From assembly GCA_963281255.1 (NCBI GenBank), contig OY725490.1:1488001-1552000 (forward strand): DNA of 64,000 nt, read 5' to 3'. Below are positions 56,705 to 64,000 of this stretch, piece by piece (positions within the stretch are counted from its first letter, which is position 1; every line of letters starts with the position of its first letter). Source of the DNA: Aphrocallistes beatrix (taxonomy: Eukaryota > Porifera > Hexactinellida > Sceptrulophora > Aphrocallistidae). The translations under genes were made by a program, and so were the position numbers. Under the pieces are notes generated by a model. It was not told the origin of the DNA. It saw only the letters and a list, made by a program, of their open reading frames with translations, and made no database searches.

Positions 56705-58561
56705 TAGATAGATAGATAGACCTAAATTGCTCAATGACAATTGCGATCGTCGAAAAAGGATGGCGATTGTGATCGTGAGGTCCTAATGCCCTATGTTAGC
56801 ATGTATATACGTAATATATACGTACACAAACCAATGAAACCATCTTCGCATAATAAACAAACATACCAGCTTGTACCAGTGTGAGTGTTTGAATGAGTTG
56901 GATAGGATCACCTACTCCACCAGCTCTATAATCACTACCACATCCCATGCGTAGACCTTCATCAGTGTTGTTGATGTAAGAGAGGAGAGTGATTGATCCT
57001 GAAACCTCTGTGTTACTTCCAGCATTGGTAGTAGCCGTGAATCGAGAAAAATCGATATTATTAGCGGTACTGGTTCCGTCAACAGTAGCCTCTGTTAGTG
57101 TTATATTCGTTGGTCCAATAATGAAGTTAGGTCTAATGGTATCAAACACATCTCCAGCTCCAGCATTGGGTACAGTCTGTACACAGCTGACAGTGATGCT
57201 ATTCTCTGCACACGCGAAGGGTGGACTCTGTGTCACTGTACCTGGAAGAGGAAAATATAATAATAATAATATTGCCCATGGAGAATTTGACAAATCGTCC
57301 AGAAATGTGACAACCGTCGCCCTTTATTATTCGAAATCCACCGTGAAAAATACAACAATTTTTTTAAATTCTAGAAATGTGTGCCCACTTGTCACCTGCG
57401 GCGTTGCCCCTGACGCAGGTTGACATAATAAAGGGTCTACAATATTCATGTATTATTCCGACTTATGAATAATTGGATATGTTGCTGGCATCATGATAGT
57501 GATATCATTAATCCAGGAAAACAATAGATTATACATGCTCTAGGGCTCAGAGTCAGGATGTGTTCGTGGCTCTATGTGGACATTCATTTAAACAAAAGTC
57601 CTAGTAGCTTTGGTTCTAAATTAAGCAAGGCGTAGTCTAGTACTGCTCTGGATGTCTGCCACCAAAGCTGCACACTGGCCCAGAATAACGATGATCGTTG
57701 AATACACATTTTGCACATCTAGAGTCTAGAGTCTAGACACATATGCGTATACTGTAGATTTGAGGAAGAATGATGGCTCGTGGCTTTAACCTGATCTTCA
57801 GGAGCACAAGCCGTGGGTCGGATAGGTTGATTGGCATGGATATCTCAACTAGCAGCCGTAACTAGCACATACGGAGGCGGTAGAGGAGATAATTATTACT
57901 ACCTTCAGAGACCTGATAAGTCTCTGAGATGGAACGAAACGACATCCCCTTCAGGCTCCCTTGGATGGGAAAGTGCCCGATGATATTTTATATGGTTATA
58001 TGACACATATATAGTATTTTATTTGGGTCGGAATTATTAACCAATAGAAAGCGATTGATATCTAACAATTGAATGGCGGATACTTCGTCCACTGGCCATT
58101 TCGTCGCATGGATCAAACACATCAGTAATAATTTGAGTGCGAGTTCATTCATTGACTTATCTATTCATAGATCTGCTTAACACTATACCATCAGATAAAA
58201 TAATTGGCACTTCGTTTTGAAGATACAATATTGCCCTAAAAAGCTCCAAATAATTAGTCGAGATTTCCTTTATTCCTCGCTTAAATGCCCCATTGTCCCC
58301 TCGCATTTCCTCTTTGCTGAAATGGTATGCGGTGTAAAAGTTTGAGAACCACTGATTTATATTTTTTGGATTCTAGGGTTTTCAATACCGCCGAAAACAA
58401 TAAAGAGATATTTCGAGACCAGTAGTATATAAAATATTTTTTTTTAAAAATTAATTTCAATACACAAAAAAGCATTTACCTTCAACTGAATAACAAGAAT
58501 CAAGCAACAACAATGATAGAAGTTGAAATATAACGAGAGACTGTAATGATCCCACTAACAT
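46091..58561 (-). CDS. P8: Ig-FN3 receptor with two unrecognised modules, TM and short tail (intact, 502 aa)
   Basis: Exons 5' to 3': 58561-58480 signal peptide (MLVGSLQSLVIFQLLSLLLL); 57241-56867 Ig-like, nearly identical to P7; 51551-51255 FN3 (Trp in VTLIWTHPNQP); 49567-49286, a Pro-rich start then a 94-codon module with KLIKCDLNSNNQVVDTIQD; 47797-47459, a 113-codon module (DTCLSSEW...VCEEEISLQMYFNG...PFCCPVPG); 46224-46091 TM (about 25 hydrophobic residues) and tail RKTKYTDVKQ. All borders are GT...AG at phase 1 and the sum is 1509 nt without stops. The short tail has one tyrosine and none of the YxxM/YxN motifs of P2/P6/P7, so it may need a partner chain, act as a ligand or act as a decoy. 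The TM has no clear central charged residue in what I read. The gene spans 12.5 kb because its introns filled with transposons; its sister P3 spans 3.8 kb. Confidence 0.75.
47915..49151. mobile_element. Helitron-like element in an intron of P8, with nested MITE 48557-49032
   Basis: The left end TATATATTAAAACGCAATG and the following block match the element at 41603; the right end is GCGCAAGCAAGCGAAGCGCACTTGT. The nested TA-flanked MITE (CACTGCCTGAACAAAAG ends) sits where the sister element has one, so the composite moved or was duplicated as a unit. Confidence 0.6.
49600..51060. other. long intron of P8, no gene seen
   Basis: AT-rich with no splice-bounded coding blocks. A tRNA-like B-box (GGTTCAATCCC on the minus strand, near 49670) is present without a full cloverleaf. 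Short ORFs (50153-50392, 51068-51319) have no domain signature. Confidence 0.4.
52286..53079. mobile_element. hAT element with 8-bp duplication CTGTATAC and transposase remnant
   Basis: Ends CAGGGTTGG and CCAACCCTG, flanked by CTGTATAC at 52278-52285 and 53080-53087. On the minus strand at about 52680-52580 a frame reads SRINASIERIFSNFSLVQNK, then a stop, then NRLDLENQQNW, the C-terminal dimerisation region of hAT transposases (SxER.FS...RNRL). The subterminal regions are rich in AACCCGGGTT palindromes. The element is dead. Confidence 0.85.
53650..54187. mobile_element. Tc1-like element with decayed transposase N-terminus
   Basis: TA-flanked, ends CAGTGCCGGTCA and TGACCGGCACTG. Within, broken frames on the plus strand read ...GRPLSQPKGK... 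and ...VHRRLRGAG..., matching the linker and second HTH of Tc1 transposases. The catalytic domain is deleted. 538 bp. Confidence 0.75.
54251..54325. repeat. perfect 33-bp hairpin with 9-nt loop
   Basis: The arm at 54251-54283 is the exact reverse complement of 54293-54325, with loop CATAGGGTT. The arm includes AATGCGACGGGATTGGTTGC. A foldback transcript would make a perfect 33-bp duplex. It is in an intron of P8, on the transcribed side of that gene. No larger transposon ends are obvious around it. Confidence 0.85.
55046..55362. repeat. foldback repeat with GACAAATG motifs
   Basis: GCATTTGTCC...AAGTTGTCATTTGTCCGAATTGC at the left is mirrored by GCAATTCGGACAAATGACAACTT...GGACAAATGC at the right, with additional direct CGGACAAATGACA copies between. 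MITE-like. Confidence 0.65.
55500..55595 (-). repeat. inverted copy of the GC-rich Helitron-like 3' end
   Basis: ACAAGCGCGCTTCGCTTGC..., then GGCCTGCGGGCGCGTGGGGTC. It is the reverse complement of the termini at 44320-44395 and 56490-56540. Confidence 0.6.
55665..55815. repeat. (TATC)n microsatellite, degenerate to ATATCT
   Basis: About twenty TATC units followed by TATATCTTATA repeats. The Tyr/Ile/Ser-rich ORFs across it (55465-55818, 55644-55826) are artefacts. Confidence 0.95.
55810..56541. mobile_element. Helitron-like element between two microsatellites in an intron of P8
   Basis: The left end TATATATTAAAACTCTAGG plus the shared block (GAATTGATTGAAGAATTGGC); the right end CGCAGCGCAAGCAAGCGAAG then CGCGCTTGT. 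About 730 bp, with no nested insertion, so it is the cleanest copy of this family in the window. Confidence 0.65.
56545..56722. repeat. (ATATCT)n and (TAGA)n microsatellite
   Basis: Directly follows the Helitron-like 3' end; roughly complementary to the microsatellite at its other end (TATC versus GATA). Confidence 0.95.
57430..58470. other. first intron of P8, no gene seen
   Basis: Bases about 57560-57990 are less AT-rich than their surroundings and resemble old transposon sequence, but I find no reading frame or tRNA-type promoter that I can support. Confidence 0.4.
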
Positions 58562-58679
58562 GGCAATATAGCTAAAAAGTAAAAAGAGAGAGAGAAAAGT
58601 TGAATCGTGAAAAGCATAGGTGTGGGCATTTTGTTTGATAATTGCTTAGCAGGGTGGTGCGCCTTATACTTGAATGAAA

Positions 58680-59215
58680 TACCAGTCAACTCGTACTGTC
58701 AAGCCGTAGATGGTCCCCGCCAAGGTTGGTCCGGCCAGACCATCGACGGCGCTGTCAGTGGTCTTCCTGTGCTATGGATGGTCCCCGGACCAATTACAGC
58801 AGCGGACCATCCACGGTGTGACAGTACCACATTCCATTCATATCGTCATGAACTAATTATCAGAGCGTTAAGCGTTCCTTAAAGTTGGGAACGCACTCTC
58901 GCTCCGTGTTCCTTACCTATAATTGGAGCGCGCTCTTCCATGCTCTCCCCTAAAATACTTTTCGAAATTTTTTCGAAAATAATGGGTTATAGGGTTATAC
59001 TTGTACAATGAAATTTATCGCAAAATTCAAACAAGATTAGAAAAAAATAAAGATTTGAATAATACACTCCGTTTTTAAAGGAGTGCGCTCCTGTTTCGAG
59101 GCGCGGAGGTTGGAGCGCGCTCCATGTGAAACACAGGAGCGGAACCCGGAGCGGCGATCTATTTTTCGATGACCGCGATCACTGGAGCGCACTCTTTGCA
59201 ATATAGTTTGTTTTC
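58680..59215. repeat. GC-richer repeats with GGAGCGCGCTCC palindromes
   Basis: 58690-58820 has inverted GGTCC/GGACC motifs (ATGGTCCCCG...CGGACCA). 58880-59210 has repeated GGAGCGCGCTCC and GAGTGCGCTCC motifs. A short relative is at 36705-36760. The 91-codon ORF at 58607-58882 crosses the first part and shows no domain. Confidence 0.5.
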
Positions 59216-59295
59216 ACAATTTTTCCTAATATCTATCAATTTTTCTAAACGTTTCCTACTGAAATTCAATTAGGGTAAGTTTAAATTATAAAATC

Positions 59296-60364
59296 GTATA
59301 CCATAGCCTACTGTACATAAGGCCTTACAGTAACTTGCGGATTTTGGACTAGGGATGCAGTAGAAGATGGTTAAACTAATACATGAGCTGCCTTAAATCA
59401 TTAACAAAGCACAATAGAGCTTAGGAATGTATTACCAGCATATATAAATATGGTGTCAAAGTACCCATATCCGTTGTTAAAATTTAGATTAGTTACCAAA
59501 TGGCTGCTCAATAGGTTATATTTGTGACAAAATTGGTGATTTTCAGAGGCCGTTTAGGGGGACTTCTAAGTGTTTTTATTATAAAATTTTTCGCATAGAA
59601 CTGAGATGTAAGTGGGTTATTAGGAAAAATTGGGAATTTTTCGTGGAATGTTGCTACATTCCACTGTTGCTATGGAAACGTATTTTGATCAGTTGGGATC
59701 ATATCTTGAAAACCGCATGAGCTAGACATTCAAATGTAATTCCATTTGATAGTCAATAGACTATTTCCTATTAAGTGATAATATAATTTATTTGTCTAAA
59801 TTCAATAGTTTACGAGTTATTAGACAATTTATCATATTGGTCACATTTGGTAATTTGTCGAATATATCTTAAACCATTGAATTTAGACGTCGAAATTATA
59901 TTATCGCTTAATAGGAAGTAGTATATTCGCTATCAAATAGAATTAAATTTTAATATCTAACTATCGTGGTTTTCAAGATATAACTCCAACTGACCAAAAC
60001 ACGTTTCCATAGCAACATTCCATGAAAAAATTCCAAGTTTTTCGTATTAACCCATTTACATCTCAGTTCTATGCGAAAAATTTTATAATAAAAACACTTA
60101 GAAGTGCCCCTAAACGGCCTCTGAAAATTTGTCACAAATATGACCTATTGCGCAACCATTTGGTGACAAATCTAAATTTTAACAACGGATATGGATACTT
60201 TGACACCATATTTATATATGCTGGTGATACATTCCTAAGCTCTATTGTGCTTTGTTAATGATTTAAGGCAGCTCATGTATTAGTTTAACCATCTTCTACC
60301 GCATCCCTAGTCCAAAATCCGCAAGTTACTGTGAGGCCTTATATACAGTAGGCTATGCTTATAC
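59296..60364. repeat. 1.07-kb near-perfect palindrome
   Basis: The left half, from GTATACCATAGCCTACTGTA, is mirrored through the centre at about 59830 to the right half ending TACAGTAGGCTATGCTTATAC. Landmarks pair at 59380/60280 (GATGGTTAAACTAATACATG) and 59670/60005 (GTTGCTATGGAAACG). The two halves differ by scattered substitutions. Part of the same repeat (GGATATGGATACTTTGA) recurs singly at about 63877. Confidence 0.85.
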
Positions 60365-60367
60365 ATT

Positions 60368-60900
60368 ATTTAAAACTCATTGGTTTTTTTCGTTTTGTTT
60401 GTGTAAGTTGATTGAGGAACTGGGAGGTAGTACTAGAAATGAGAAATTTGGCATACGGGGAATTCCAGGCCAATTCATCCAGTTATTTCACCAACATCAA
60501 CCGATTTGCCTGAAACGCAAGCCCTTTACTAGCCAATGAATATGTGAAAGTTTCAAATCGTTTGGTCCAGCCGTTTTGTAATTATGACGTCACCAAAAAT
60601 TTGGAATCTCATTTCGTGTTTCTGTGAAATTCTAAACTCACTGAAACACTTCCAACCAATATAGATTTGTCATTTTATGCCCGAACGGTCCAAAATTAAT
60701 CATGTCAGTAGTTTAAAATGTGTAGAGTTCAAAGTCGCGGTCCCAATTTGATTTGAATGCATTTTCGGTCTCAAAAATGGACCTGAAACTAACACCTGAA
60801 GTCAAACCGGAACTATGAGATAACATTCGGGGATATTTTGGGTACCTAAATTTTAGTGATTAAAGCATTTTTCACTATATTGAAAATTCCAGCCCCCCCA
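60368..60900. repeat. left part of a Helitron-like element
   Basis: Opens near ATTTAAAACTCATTGG, then the shared block (GATTGAGGAACTGGGAGGTA, GAGAAATTTGGCATACGG) found at 41640, 47960 and 55850. No GC-rich 3' end is found before the hAT at 60946. Confidence 0.5.
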
Positions 60901-61034
60901 AAATTTCTCCTTGAGTTATGCAAAAATCTATTACATACCCTACGACAGTGCTTCTCAACCTTTTAGTAGCATGGAACCCTTTCAAAATTGTAAACGTTTT
61001 GAGCAACCCTTCTGGCTTCATATTTTTGAATATA

Positions 61035-61929
61035 CAGGGTGGGCCACGGGAAACAGGTTGAAATAAAATTGCAATAACTGGACAGTCTTTTGTCTAATTC
61101 CTGTTGGAGACCCATCATTTTGTAGCTAGAAGGATGCTATTTTATGTTTTATTAACCTCTATATCACTAGCAAGTTATGACAAGGGCTGACGCGTGGTGA
61201 AAGGAGTACTGTCATAAAATGGTACTACGGAAATCATAATTCTATAGTTACAACGGAGAGAAGGTTTAGGAGATTCTATAAATCTAGAACTGCACCTAAA
61301 CCAGATACCATTAAAATATGGTCAAGAGGTTTGAAAGGAATGGTAATCTAGATGATACAGCTAGGCCAGGACCATCCAAGACAGTGAGGACCCCCATTAA
61401 CACAAGAGAGCTGCAATTATCCAGGACAACAGTTAGGAGGATTCTCATAGATGACCTCAACCTCTTCCCATATAAGATACAGATCCTACAGAAGCAATCT
61501 ACACTCCAAAAAGAGAAGAGACTGACTTTTGCAAAACTTATGTCAGAGAAGATTGGGAATAATGAGATTGACATGTGGAGTGACGAGGCTCATTTTCACC
61601 TTTCTGGACAAGTTAGTAAGCAGAACATGAGCAAAGTTTACTCGAATCCTATCCCTGAGACTACTGAAGACCTTAATAAAAACATCCGGGGTGAAATAAG
61701 ACGGATCAAGGCAGAAACATTTAAGAAAGTCTCAGAAATGTCCTCATGAGATTGCAAAAAGTGATAGCTTTGAAAGGGAGCTGGATTGAACATATTATTA
61801 ATGGATAGATGCTATATATGATGAGAAATAAAAATAGCATTTAATTATACTTTTACAGGATCGAGTTATCTCTTTTGGTTTAAAAATTATTAAGACTTTA
61901 TTTCAACCTGTTTCCCGTGGCCCACCCTG
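61035..61929. mobile_element. Tc1/mariner-superfamily element with partial transposase
   Basis: TA-flanked, with near-identical ends CAGGGTGGGCCACGGGAAAC (inverted at the right, GTTTCCCGTGGCCCACCCTG); the identity continues into GGTTGAAATAAA. 895 bp. The ends are unusually well preserved, so it moved recently. Confidence 0.9.
61318..61749 (+). pseudogene. internally deleted Tc1/mariner transposase
   Basis: A 143-codon open frame inside the element at 61035-61929. It starts MVKRFERNGNLDDTARPGPS (the linker between HTH motifs), passes a second HTH (RELQLSRTTVRRIL), and reaches the second-aspartate region (MWSDEAHFHLSGQ). It then jumps to a C-terminal-like tail: the rest of the DDE domain, with the last acidic residue, is missing. 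Full-length relatives are around 340 residues, so this cannot be active by itself. Confidence 0.8.
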
Positions 61930-62535
61930 TATATTAGTACAAATTGCACTAACATATATAACTAAAGAATACAAAATCAAAAAGGCTGTATTGTATTTAA
62001 GATTCTTAAAATCTAAAGACATGTAAACTGATTAAGCTGATTAAAAGAATGACGGAAAATTCCTCGCAAAGAAAATTCGTCGCTATCGTATTTAATGCCT
62101 AAATAAGCATTTAACCTGCATCCAGTGTATTTCCATTTTCGGATGATTTCGAGTCATAGCGGCTAAAATCAAGACATCTACAGACATTACAAGCTCGTAC
62201 ATAAGCTACGGCTGTGGTGCAAGATCCCATGATTCCATTATCATTCACCTAAATTGCCATGATATCACGTGACGACTTTAATTCTCCACCTCAAAAAAGG
62301 CTCTTTGACATCTGGTTTCGAGCTCCATTCCTCCTTTCAAATGCATTCGGCCTTTGGCCCCTCATCATATTCCCACACCTAAAAGCACCATCTTCTTACA
62401 CATTGTACATACAACTTAGATTCCCGTGACGAATCTTTCTGCGACGAATTTTCCGTTAACGGATTAAAATTATGTTCCGCAGTGATATTTTGACATACTG
62501 GTAACATATATCTAAATATCATAGATGTAATCCCT

Positions 62536-62912
62536 CAAGGGGAGTTCGACAATTCGCAACACGACAACTCGCAATATATTTCAGCTTTGAAGAGGGAGCA
62601 AGGACTTGTAGAAGTAAGACAGGCAAAATACATTGCTAGTGATAACCCGACTAAACGCAAGACGGTGCAGGATAACGAAAAGGCCCTGAAGAATCTAGTG
62701 AGAAGCAGATCGTCCCAGGTTGGAATTTTTGAGAGGCGTGGCGCACCATTTCAGCATTGGGACTGACTAATGCGTGATGACACATTATATTGATTAAATG
62801 ACAATAGTTAATAAATAGTTAAATACTTGACTTCGCTAATAAAAGGAATAATAAAGTAGTAGATTTTATGAGGATTGTCATGTTGCGAGTTGTCGGACTC
62901 CCTCCCTCAAGT
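62536..62912. mobile_element. TIR element carrying a coding-like segment
   Basis: Left end GGGGAGTTCGACAATTCGCA...CGACAA and inverted right end TTGTCATGTTGCGAGTTGTCGGACTCCC. It lies within the hAT. It carries the open segment at 62581-62766. Confidence 0.65.
62581..62766 (+). pseudogene. exon-like open segment, possible last exon of a lost transposase or captured host exon
   Basis: After a good acceptor (ATATATTTCAG) an open frame of about 60 codons with balanced base composition reads ...LKREQGLVEVRQAKYIASD..., then NEKALKNLVRSRSSQVG and ends FQHWD-stop. It has no ATG, so it would be a terminal exon. I do not recognise the sequence. Confidence 0.4.
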
Positions 62913-63097
62913 CAGTTCATATTAATTCTTATTATAATTTATGGCTTTACTGTCATAAAATAATAACAGATTACAATCAATACATGGAATCACTAAGTGA
63001 TGTTTTGGTCGCTATGTGCTAATAATTTTCAATACAAATGTAGGGTATGAATAAAATCACTTTAGTGGAACCCCGGTTGAGAAGCACTGCCCTACGA

Positions 63098-64000
63098 TAA
63101 CAGAGAGGGACTAAGTTAAAAATCAATAAATATTGTTATTTATAATCGATGTATAGACAGAAAATGTATCATCAATCTAGAGTATACCCATCCTAAATAA
63201 TCGTTTGATCTAGTCAGATCAAGTCTATCACTTTTTATTCATTCATTATGAGTCATCACATTCGAATCAGAAGATGAAAAATAGGTGAAACGGTTAAGTT
63301 TGAGATAGACACATCAAATATATTATCAATGTATAGTATATCGACCATAAAAAATCGTTTGGCCAGGTCAGATTACTTGTATATCCTTTTGATTTTTCAT
63401 CATGATGTCATCACAGTATAAAAATGTCTCTTTTACAGTATTTAGGCTAGTATTCTCAACTTAAAATGCAGCTTTAAATTTTTCTTTAAATATCTCATCC
63501 AGAATGCTTCATACTTTCCATTGATTCCATCCCCAGAAGGTACAATTATTCCTGATTATTCACTGTCACTCATCTAAAATGCCACTCAACCACCTCTCCA
63601 TTCAGAAATTCCTCTTTCAGTCTTTAGTTGATATTCTCAACTCAAAATGCTGCTTTTGCTTTCTTCTTGCAGATATCTCATCCGAAATGCTGGACAATTG
63701 TGAGAAAGAACTAACGCACATATTCAAAAAGTAGAATCAACGCCCATTTTGGGAGTAGAACTAACGTCTACATTCAAAATAGATATAATGTATATAGATG
63801 GAATAGAACTAATGCATGCGCCTCTCCATAAACTGCTTCTGAAAATCATTAAATTCGACACAGATATGACTGAATGGATATGGATACTTTGATACCGTTT
63901 ATATATGCTGGTAATACATTCATAACCTCTACTCTGCGTGGTTACTGACTTTAATTAGATCTTCTATTTGTTCTGTCACGAAAATTTTGGTCCGGGGGCC
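63098..64000. other. intergenic repeats, no gene seen
   Basis: A block at about 63430-63510 (CTCAACTTAAAATGC...ATATCTCATCC) is repeated at about 63625-63690, and GAACTAACG motifs recur at 63700-63770. The end (63870-63960) is a single copy of part of the palindrome at 59296-60364. No coding signal. Confidence 0.45.

Larger units (their letters stand above)
60946..63089. mobile_element. hAT (Charlie-type ends) 2.1 kb, with two nested elements
   Basis: Ends CAGTGCTTCTCAACC and GGTTGAGAAGCACTG, with target duplication CCCTACGA at 60938-60945 and 63090-63097. CAGNGNTTCTCAACC is the classic Charlie/hAT terminus. No intact hAT transposase remains. It is interrupted by the Tc1/mariner element (61035-61929) and by the TIR element at about 62536-62912. 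Confidence 0.9.

Noticed and set aside
58607..58882. 91-codon plus-strand ORF upstream of P8
   Set aside because: It crosses inverted GGTCC/GGACC repeats and has no domain or splice context.

Overview
This window looks like nuclear DNA from an intron-rich, AT-rich early-branching animal. A demosponge of the Amphimedon type is my best guess. The guess rests on short symmetrical exons with GT...AG borders, secreted Ig/FN3/LRR/EGF modules, compact introns and dense pogo/Tigger-, Tc1-, hAT- and Helitron-like debris. I could not check the species. There is no bacterial gene organisation and no CRISPR array.

The core is a head-to-tail array, all on the minus strand, of eight related cell-surface receptor genes (called P1-P8 from left to right) between about 7.5 and 58.6 kb. 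I rebuilt the exons by hand from splice borders and from comparison among the copies. The shared plan is signal-peptide exon, Ig-like exon, FN3 exon, membrane-proximal module, transmembrane (TM) exon. Exons are phase 1 at both ends, except where the second beta-sandwich is split by a phase-0 intron. Two C-terminal types alternate. P2, P4, P5, P6 and P7 have a second FN3-like domain, two Ser/Thr stalk exons and a TM exon with a cytoplasmic tail carrying three tyrosine motifs (YEYI, YVPM, YANL). P3 and P8 have two other ectodomain exons and a TM with a very short tail. P1 is a smaller FN3-FN3-TM form with a short tail. P5 replaces the Ig domain with an LRR plus EGF ectodomain but keeps the same rear half. 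This mix of signalling-tail and tail-less forms resembles paired immune or allorecognition receptor clusters; that role is inference.

Summed exon lengths give intact frames for P2 (510 aa), P6 (522 aa), P7 (505 aa) and P8 (502 aa). The other four carry lesions. P3 has a +1 frameshift and a TAG. P4 has a 1-base deletion just after the TM that removes the tyrosine tail. P5 has an in-frame TGA and a 7-bp duplication. P1 lacks one G at a splice border. Relic exons (signal peptides, one FN3, one TM/tail) lie between the genes, so the array is turning over by duplication and decay.

Layout: 1-7.5 kb, edge of a possible type II membrane protein gene, its inverted broken copy, a palindrome-rich foldback element and nested MITEs. 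7.5-41.5 kb, P1 to P7. 41.5-46 kb, nested transposons (a Helitron-like element inside the 5' flank of P7). 46-58.6 kb, P8, with long introns holding hAT, Tc1, Helitron-like and microsatellite DNA and one perfect 33-bp hairpin. 58.6-64 kb, a 1.07-kb palindrome, a 2.1-kb hAT with nested elements and no recognised host gene.
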